This document shows positions 56,239 through 64,000 of a stretch of DNA of 64,000 bases, one piece after another. The notes under the pieces are model-generated. The model worked only from the letters and a program-made list of their open reading frames with translations, was not told the DNA's origin and made no database searches. Every line of letters starts with the position of its first letter. Position 1 is the stretch's first letter. Both the position numbers and the translations under genes were made by a program. The DNA is from Sequoia sempervirens (lineage: Eukaryota; Streptophyta; Pinopsida; Cupressales; Cupressaceae): the NCBI GenBank assembly GCA_007258455.2, contig VDFB02321288.1:1-64000 (forward strand), written 5' to 3'.

Positions 56239-58170
56239 GTGGCATATAAAATGTGGGATGGATGCTATCGTATGGTTTAGGGCATAGAGCATACCCACTT
56301 TCCACCTACTACATTCAAGGGTAACCCTAGAGATCTCAATTCAAAAGAGAAAGAGATCTTGCAATAGGGTTGTACATGCAAACTAATGAGGTGTTCACCA
56401 CCAATTTTAAACTTGGAAAAGACAATGGCATGAAAGACAAAATGCAAAACCCTAATATGATGCAAACTTGAACTAAATGACTTAATTTTTTTATATAAAA
56501 CAAAATAACAAGCAGTGAAATGAAATGTGTACACCTGGGAATCTGAAGATGACTAGAAGGAGCTCTAAAATGTTGGAAATTCCAATTTTTTTGACCTAGT
56601 GGGACTCATTCGCCATTTTGCACAAATTAGTCCCAGTTTTGGATTTTTACATGGAAGTAGGTTTTAGACAAAAAAGGGTATCTTAATCTGCAAAAAAATT
56701 TGAAAAACACCTATAGGGGGACTCATTCGCCACTTGTGGTGAATGAGTCCAACTTGGATTTTTTGGAACTTCAAGGTTTGAATCTAGTGTTCACGGTCTG
56801 CTCTTTCTGTTCCCCTTTGTTTCTGAATTTGAAACCTTGATTTCAAGGTTGTAGGTGACTTTTTAGTGAAGATTATGACCTTGCATATGGGGAGACAACT
56901 CCAACAAGCTTGCAACCTAATATTCAATGTTCCTTCAAGTCTTCAAAACACCTAGATGTGCAATAACACAAAGAGAGATGAAAAAAGTGTTGATTGTTAG
57001 GGAATAGGGGTTTGCCTTGGTCAAACCCCTTTTAGGCAATTAAACCAAATGATGAAACAATGAAACAAGGACATGAAACATGAAACATGAAACATAGGGT
57101 GTGAAACATGAACAATGATACCTTGAATGATGCCTTGTAAATGATGTCGTGTAAATCTACAACTCAACATGAAATGACCATGAAGGATGTAGATCTTGAT
57201 CTTGACAATAGGTGTAAAACAATGCTTGATCTTAGATCTTAAATGCTACGTCACAACACTAGCTCAATAACATGCTTGATGCTTGATATTCCTGACTTGG
57301 TGATGGATCTTGAATTATTGCAATAATTGATGGAGAATTGTGCCCTTGTATGCCTTAAAATGATCTTGAATGCTCTTGTAACAATCTTGTGAAGTCTTGG
57401 AATCCTTAACTCTTGCTTGATTGATTTGATAACAAGTAGGTTTGTATGAAATAATGATTTGAAAGCTTTCTTATATAGGAAATGCACTCAAATGACTGTT
57501 TATTTGATCCCAAAGGCCAACATAGAAGAAATTTGAACTTAAAACCTACTTTTTCCTACTCAAACCTTTAAAATAGGCTAAATGGAACTCATTCACCAAG
57601 CTAGAAAAATGAGTCCCACCTAGATGGGAATCATTTGCCTAAAGTGGTAAATGGGTCCCATAGGGGCTATTTTGCTTGCTACAGTGTCAAGGAGTGTGTA
57701 AATTAAGCTTATATGTTGATCTTGTCAAGTTTTTGATCAAAATATGCCTTGGGATGCATAATATAGGGTCATAGGGGCCTATTAATGATGATAAAAAGGT
57801 CATAAATGCAAGAGGGCCCATAATTCAATGTGAAAGTGTAAATAAATATACTTTACATCATTAAATTAAGGAAAAATTGGGTCAATTTAGCTTAAAAGGG
57901 CCCTAAATCCAATGTGAGTGTGTAGACCACATTACAACACTAGATTATGTCCACTTAATTTACAAGCCCCCTAAATTTAATTTTAAGGTGTTAATAAATA
58001 CACTTTACAAAATTAAATTAGGGAAAAGTTAAGTTTATTTAGCTTAAAAAGGGCCCATGACCTAATGTGGATGCGTAAAATTCATCACAACACTAGATCA
58101 AGGTGATATCAAGTCCACTTTATTATTAATTATTCCTAAATTAAGCAAGGAAACTTTTTTCGTTACCATA
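56239..58170 (-). repeat. 5' LTR of Z (1.93 kb)
   Basis: The plus strand starts TGTGGCATATAAAATG and ends CGTTACCATA, where the terminal CA has become TA. It is followed by target repeat GCTAA. A TATA box (minus CCTATATAAG) lies at 57470-57478, giving a U3 of about 690 bp. The segment 56239-57393 matches 47811-48934. Four hairpin words based on ACTCATTCGCCA occur within it. Confidence 0.85.
57470..57478 (-). promoter_or_regulatory. TATA box in Z LTR
   Basis: The minus strand reads TTCCTATATAAGAAAG, a strong TATA context, about 690 bp inside the LTR start. Confidence 0.6.
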
Positions 58171-58175
58171 GCTAA
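58171..58175. repeat. Right target-site duplication of element Z (GCTAA)
   Basis: This is the partner of GCTGA at 47806-47810. With Z and one repeat removed, the Y gag frame runs on from 58176 into 47805. Confidence 0.75.
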
Positions 58176-59028
58176 TCAAACAAGAATATGGAATTATTAG
58201 GCAAGGAACAGTACCATTCTAGGGTTGTATCCTTGAGAGATCTTGGGAAAAATTTATCCATTAAGGCATCATGGTGGAAGAAATCTGTACATATGGCATT
58301 AAATGTGGACACATGTGTTTGTAGATATCCCTTACCACCAAACTTCTCAAACTTAGGAATCTCCATCCCCTGAGGGATAGGGTGTTTAGAATTGCTATGG
58401 ATAAAGGATTATGACAAAAGAAAGGCTGGAAAATCAATTGGGAAGTGGCCTAGGATAGGTTTGCCAGTTGATTTTACATCTGGCCCATATTCTATAATAG
58501 AGCATTTAGAACAAGGTCAGATGATGAAATAGGACCAGTGGAACCACCACCAAAGCCTTCATCCCTCATTCCACCAAGACTTTCACCGGTAGAGCTAGCA
58601 TGGCCCCTAGCGTTACCACTGCTAGAATTAGAAGGGATAGCGTTGAAACCGAGAGGAATTCTATTTACTTTGACGGTCAGAGGTGCCTCAGGCATGGGGG
58701 TTGTGTTGATGGAAGGGCCTGACTTGGCCATGTATACTGATGTCATTGGCATCGAAACTCCTATATGTCTTCCAAAGGTTTTGGGCCCAAAACCTTGGGT
58801 AATACGCTATCCAGGGTTGTATGAAGGGACATATGTTTCCACTATGTCGGTAATACCTTGAAGAAGCTCTAGGCCCACACGATATTTTTCCAACATATAT
58901 CTCATTTTATTGACAACCTTAGTGGCCCTAGATATGTTTTGTTCTTTCCCCAAATGATTTTTGAGATCCAACAACCTCCTATCTAGAGCAATGAGATGCT
59001 CTAAAAGAATAGAGAGAATCATCATCAT
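58176..59028 (-). pseudogene. gag N-terminal part of element Y
   Basis: The minus strand reads ALDRRLLDLKNHLGKEQNIS with MRYMLEKYRVGLELLQGITD (59000-58810, probable coiled coil), a Gly/Ser/Pro linker (MPMTSVYMAKSGPSINTTPM), then the gag core: IPKFEKFGGKGYLQTHVSTF, NAICTDFFHHDALMDKFFPR and SLKDTTLEWYCSLPNNSIFL (58366-58180). It stops at the Z boundary and resumes in frame at 47805. The N-terminus above 59028 is not identified. Confidence 0.85.
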
Positions 59029-62000
59029 TCAAAGGTGGGGATATAGGAGAAAAAGGAGGGGTAGGAGTGTTAGCTCTCAAAAACGCAGGTGAAATACCTC
59101 AAGAGGTTTCCAAACTCTTGGTACATTTTAGGGTAACAAACAAGGCCAAATGGTTTAGACCTTCTTCTCTTCAGGTGTTGCTAGACCTAGGCTGGTGTAC
59201 CTATATGAATGAAGCAGACTTAAAGTTGTATGGCTTGATTGATTTGATGGATCTATTACAATGGCACACAGTGTAATAGATGAAAGCTTGCTAACTATTC
59301 CTACTCCTAGTATTGAAATTGAGATATGGATGTTTTAATAAGATTTTATGAAATTCTAAAATGTGAAAGGTGTGACCAGTGCCTACTTCTATTGGGCTAA
59401 TGGAGTCAAGATTTGTATAGTATGTGTTTCCCCTTTTTGGCTTAACTCTAGTTGCTAGGAACTTTGAGAATGAGGTTCTATGACTGGCATAAAACTTCAC
59501 TAAATTTACAACTTGCATAAATTGTGCTGGAATATTTTCTTACCAGGTTCTTCTTCAATTATCCAAAATAAATCTGTAAATCACTGTGATTCATCCAAAA
59601 TAAATTAAATCTGAATTGCAGAAACCAATTGATTAATTCACACAAAATGAAAACGCATTTTGATAAATCATAAATATACTTGATATAATGATTTAAATGA
59701 TTAAAAGACCTCAAGTTGGAGGCAACTAGATAAAAATGTAAATAATTGCATCACAACAACTGAACACCACGAAAATATTTCACCAAATTTTTGCATTCCT
59801 CTCCATTATATAATTTGAAAAGATTTTACAATATATAACATGATGTTTTATTTTGGCAATAGTTCACCCTATCCAACTACCTAACCTACCTCTTTTTTTT
59901 CCTAAATTTGATCTCCTTTTTTTAATTTTACTATACATATATACAATACACATTTTAGGGTTATGACCTTTCATTTGTTCCAGTGCAACTTTTCAACATT
60001 CTTTCGTGAAAATAAAATATTTAATTAATTTGCCATTTTGGAAAATTAAATATTTTAATTAATCTTCACCATCTCGGGCGAAATAATCAATTAACCTTCC
60101 ATAGATGAAATAATTGACTTTAACTCCTCTTCTTTGCATTCCTGTGAAAATCATCTCGCAATAAATTCTAATTCCTTTGCTGGAAAATCTCCTGCTCATT
60201 TCAATTTAATAAGTTATTGCTTGGGTAAAATAATTATTCATCTTTTTAATCCCGTTGGTAAAAAAATATCCCACCTCCTTGCGTAAATATTTTACAATAT
60301 TTAACCCCTTATACATTTGTGGGTAAGATTATTCACCTTATAACTCCCCTTGCCTATTTCACATTTTAGTGAAAATATTTTATCTCTTGAAGAAAATATT
60401 CACCTTCACCTTCATTGAATAAATCATTTTATTACTCCGCAATTTCAATATTTTAAATCTATTTTCCATATTGCACGAATATCATTCATTCCAATATTTA
60501 TTTCCACTTCCAAGCTATCGGCATAAAAACCTCCATAGTAGAGACTTTTATTTTTTCCCACCGACTACAATTCTCTTGCCGATGAAATTACCCTTCTCTT
60601 CCAATAGACTTTTCATCGGTGTGACAAACACACTCGTTATAACTTTAAAGTTTCACTTGGATCACTTGACTCTTGCCAATGGACTTTTCTTTGCAACATC
60701 GCATGATTTTAGGGTTTATGTTCCAGCCTCGTACAAAATGCCTAAAGTCATCTGTTCATCATTTGGATATTACACGCTGTTAAACCTCATCTCCTTTGCC
60801 ATGCTATGCCTTACATTTGTGCATATTTTGTATTATTCTCCATATTAAATAAAATTTTAATAATTGTTTGCAAATATCTAAGATGAATTCTTTCCTCCAA
60901 ATAGATACATCATTTATGTATCGCCTCTTTTGCTACACCAATATTTTTGTTTATCTCTGCTTTTCTCTATTCAATTGTTCTCATGAAAAATCCAGCTGTA
61001 GATCCTCTTAAAATCATGTGAATGAGAGCTCGCTATGGCTAGTAAGGAGTTGTGCACAAAGTTCATTAACAATAAATTTTTTTCTAAAGAGTAAAGCTGA
61101 AAAATCTTATATTGCTATGCCAACATCAACACATATAACTTATGTTTAGGCAATTCTTTCCTTCTCATTTGTGCCCCATAATGTGCCTTTGGCTCATGCA
61201 TTCATTCTCTTTTACCTCGTAACACAACCTGTTGAGAATCTTGAGGCAAGTAACTCACCATGATTTAATGAAGTCTTTAGGGAAATTTGTTCATGGCCGA
61301 ATTACTTTATGCTATGTGTGATCTCAACATAGTGTTTACTGCACTATAGTGATCCTCTATTTTATTATTCACCCAAGCATTGCAAGTGGGTATTGATTGT
61401 TCCATAGTTCATGGAATTTTATCACTTTCAAGGTGTCCATCACATTTATCCTGAATTTCCAAATTGCATAGACACTTTCCGCCACACAATGAGTGTCCCT
61501 TAATCATCATGCCTAGATGGTTGTCGACATGCAGTTTTCCATGAATATTCATCTTCCATATGTTTGTTCCTTCATTCTATGTCTATGTTTTATTTCAATT
61601 TTAGCAGGCTTATGTACATTGTGTGTAATTTATAAATTTGGTGATACCGCTTTCTTATGAAATTTTATCTAGGTGTGTGGAATAATTTGAACACATACAC
61701 TACTGGGTCGTTGTTTTTAATATCAAAACAGTGCACTAGTAATCACCTTGTAATTTTGGAGTCAACTTAGGCATTATCCTTGTATCCTTTTATGAGACTC
61801 CTCAAAGATTATTGATACTCAATCTTGCTAACATATGTTTGAGAACCATTGATGCGAATTTTTCCCTCCTTCAAAATTTCAATGTATGCTGGGTTTTTTC
61901 TCAAGAATACAAATATGGGGAAACTCTCTCTTCCTTATCGAATTGCAAACTTATCAATTTATTATGGGATTCTTATTTCATGATTAAAAAAAATGTTCTT

Positions 62001-62480
62001 ATAGGCAAGTAACCGCCCACCTCCATTCCATAATTCCACTGTTTGGATGGTGACCATGCCCTATTTATTCTTGTGCAGATTTAGATGTTTTAAAATGAGT
62101 TAAAATTTACTGCCTTTCCCTCCAATGGTTAAAATCAACAACACAGATTGCATATTTTCCATTTTGTGTATTTTCCTATTATTCCCCAAAATATGCTTAG
62201 TTGCATAAGGAGTGACAACTCTTCCCTCTCAGAATTTTGATGCTGAAGTTGTATACCTTTTGTCATGTAGATACCTCACTTCTATTTTTTGTGGCAGTAG
62301 GAATTTGATCCTTTTCTCAAGTATTTAGCGAAAGTGTTTATCCAAATAATTTTGAGAATACTAGAATCCTCATATTTTGGCAGAAGCATAGAGGATATTG
62401 ACAAAAATTATCAATTTTGTATGTTTGAGAGTTTTGAAATATTTTGAACACATCTGTTTTCTTCACAACCTGAAATCTAT
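59029..62480. other. AT-rich unassigned DNA (possible Y leader/LTR)
   Basis: No gene is supported. Open frames are short and AT-driven. An inverted repeat around 60015-60062 (TATTTAATTAATTT ... AAATTAAATATTTTAATTAA) and pyrimidine-rich stretches at 59880-59930 are the only visible structure. By position, the 5' end of Y should be here, but I found neither an LTR boundary nor a second copy. Confidence 0.45.
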
Positions 62481-62886
62481 TTGTAATTATTTCACAGACA
62501 CATCTATACCACTATCCATACTTTGAGCTTCTCCTTGGCATATTTGAGCAGATTTTGAGTGCCACAATAAATTTTTTGAATATGGGAGCCTAAAATTTGC
62601 ATGAAATTTTAGGCTCCAACAAGGAGTACAAGTGGTTTCCCTAAAGAAACTCACCTCTACTCCTAAAACCATCTCCTGAGAAGCAAAACTAGTAGTGAGA
62701 CCAGTATTGACCTTCGATAAATCCATTTCTAGATGTTGCACGCTTCGTCTAACAACATACCCAAAAGTTGTAGATTGGGTTGTAAATCTCATAAAGCTTC
62801 ACGAAATGCAAGTCTACAACCTTCATGAGATGCAAGAGGAAGAGTCTCATCATGAAGAAATAGACACTACGATGTTGACATCGAGT
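62481..62886 (-). other. Leader next to the right-hand LTR
   Basis: The minus strand below the LTR has a 101-codon open frame (62792-62487) without known motifs, rich in Ser/Thr. A short repeat is visible: CATGAAGG..GTAGACTTGCATTTCGTGAAGC resembles TCTTGCATCTCATGAAGGTTG (62780-62845). It does not resemble the start of the copia gag at 43985. Confidence 0.4.
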
Positions 62887-62893
62887 TCACCAA
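62882..62893 (-). promoter_or_regulatory. Candidate primer-binding site beside the right-hand LTR
   Basis: Directly after the LTR end (minus CTCTACA) the minus strand reads TTTTGGTGAACTCGATG. It shares TTTTGGTGAAC with the site of element Z. It is not the TGGTATCAGAGC type normally used by plant copia elements. Confidence 0.45.
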
Positions 62894-62895
62894 AA

Positions 62896-64000
62896 TGTAG
62901 AGGAGGGGGACCGACTACTCAAGAACTCCAGGTCACGAGAGAGTCTAGAACAATAGGCTGCCTTGATCTTCCTCAAGCTAGATGGATGGATTGAAAAGGT
63001 TAGGGTTTCAAGGGTCAAAAAGGAAGGATAATTGGTCTGTCACTTTCCTTCTGCTAACCTAAATGTTTTGAGGAATTAGGAGAGCCATTTTTTAGGATTT
63101 AGACTGTAACTCAGACAACTTATTGCTAGAGGACTACAACGTGGGTCGTGGACTCGAACATGACACGTTGGGGTCTTAGGGATGTGTTGGTGTCTGTATG
63201 GATAGAAAGTGTAAGGTACAGTGCAAAATTCCAAAAACTCTACTAACTACTTGATTAACAAAGTTTTGCACTATGATAGATATGAAAAATAACAAGAAGA
63301 ATACTTTAACAATGTTAAGCTAGCATTTGAAAAGAGAAATTTGGTAGAAACATACCTTCAAAAATGTGAGTTGAGGCCTTCAAGATCTTCACTTAACGAG
63401 AAATCTACACACACAAGAATAAGAAAATGGTGGGGTTGTGTTTAGAGGACTGCCTCAGTCAGTCCACTGCTTTGGTGTTTCCAACTCCACGGATAGCCAG
63501 ATAGCAACGGTTGTAGAAAAATTATAAAGAAGTACGTAGAAATGGAAATACCAAGCAATGCTAAAACAATAATATTCTACTATGTGAGTAGATGATGCAA
63601 AAGTAAATGAAAATGGATGGATATCACCTTCTCAACCAAATGCTCTCAAGGAAAATGGAAGAAGATGTGAGCTTGCAAGCTCTCCAAAGCCAACGTTGTT
63701 GCAACAACGAAGAAGAGGAGTAAAAAAAGTAGCAACTTGCAGCTACAAGGGTGGTGGTGAAACGTGAAGGAGCTGAAAGCGAGTGTTGAGCAAGTGTGTA
63801 GAGTGAATTCTTGATCAAGAAGTTGAAGAAGCTAGATTGAATGGTAGAATAGGAAATTTGAATGAATGGAGGAAAAAACCTATTTGAAGTTGGTCCAAAG
63901 AGCAGTGAACATTACACTTCCGCCTAATGGAGGAGTGAAATGCCTTTGCAGATTCCAAAGGTAGGAATCCTATCAAGACGGAAGTTTCCCACACAAATGT
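62896..64000 (-). repeat. LTR of the X family, running off the right edge
   Basis: The sequence aligns in the same orientation with 15660-16890, starting TGTAGAGGAGGG (here intact TG). It lacks the 26-bp duplication of the left copy and has a ~60-bp gap near 63985. Because the candidate primer-binding site lies on its low side, it is a 5' LTR of a minus-strand element. It is either the 5' LTR of X itself or that of a related element. Confidence 0.75.

Larger units (their letters stand above)
47811..58170 (-). mobile_element. Gypsy-like element Z inserted in Y gag
   Basis: This minus-strand LTR element has a truncated 3' LTR (47811-48934), a complete 5' LTR (56239-58170), target repeats GCTGA/GCTAA and a decayed interior. 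The interior carries an acidic repetitive region, a gag/PR linker, protease, G-patch and a knuckle-like motif. RT, RNase H and integrase of its own are absent, so it is either non-autonomous or has lost pol together with the missing LTR part. It is interrupted by plus-strand fragment W (48935 onward) and by a host-gene-like fragment (about 52335-53560). Confidence 0.8.

Noticed and set aside
60471..60848. 125-codon plus-strand frame as a gene
   Set aside because: It is rich in Phe/Ser/Leu/Tyr from pyrimidine-rich DNA, with no recognisable domain, no splice or promoter context and no repeat partner.

Overview
This looks like nuclear DNA from a seed plant with a very large, repeat-packed genome. 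A conifer or other gymnosperm is my best guess. The evidence is an AT-rich sequence full of old, stop-ridden LTR retrotransposons nested inside each other, plus fragments of PLS-type PPR genes. I see no intact host gene, rRNA, tRNA gene, CRISPR array or bacterial-style operon. Species and chromosome cannot be read from the window.

Layout. 1-7.9 kb: AT-rich DNA with several short tandem duplications and two broken PPR gene fragments (about 2.95-3.48 kb on +, 5.8-6.2 kb on -). 8.3-15.1 kb: a decayed minus-strand element with a TATA-bearing LTR ending at 15098, a 21-bp minisatellite and a long Pro/Ser/His-rich coding stretch made of short repeats. 15.18-15.45 kb: CA/TA/TACA microsatellites.

15.66 kb to the right edge: a stack of minus-strand retroelements. 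(a) X is a Ty1/copia element. Its 3' LTR is 15660-17510, its pol is 17604-20814 and its gag is 43286-43985. A same-family LTR at 62896 to beyond 64000 may be its 5' LTR. (b) G is a Ty3/gypsy element (20815-43285) that landed inside X's gag zinc knuckle, with target repeats CCAAC/CCAAT. G has unusually long LTRs (about 6.4 kb) that carry a ~3.7 kb coding sequence downstream of a TATA box. Its interior runs gag, protease, RNase H, RT, RNase H, integrase. Its right LTR is broken by a further ~1.95 kb insertion. (c) Y is a gypsy gag-protease element lying at about 44.9-59 kb. (d) Z (47811-58170) is a third gypsy-like element. It landed inside Y's gag (target repeats GCTGA/GCTAA), and joining Y's flanks keeps one reading frame. 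Z carries a protease, a G-patch domain and an apparent fragment of a host gene (last exon, 3' UTR and AATAAA). Its left LTR is cut by a plus-strand fragment W carrying an RNase H domain.

All coding regions here are broken by stops and frameshifts, and several catalytic residues are changed, so nothing is likely to be autonomous today. Many changes are C-to-T/G-to-A, including LTR ends TG/CA turned to TA, as expected for long-methylated DNA. Hand-aligned LTR stretches differ by very roughly 7-11 percent.
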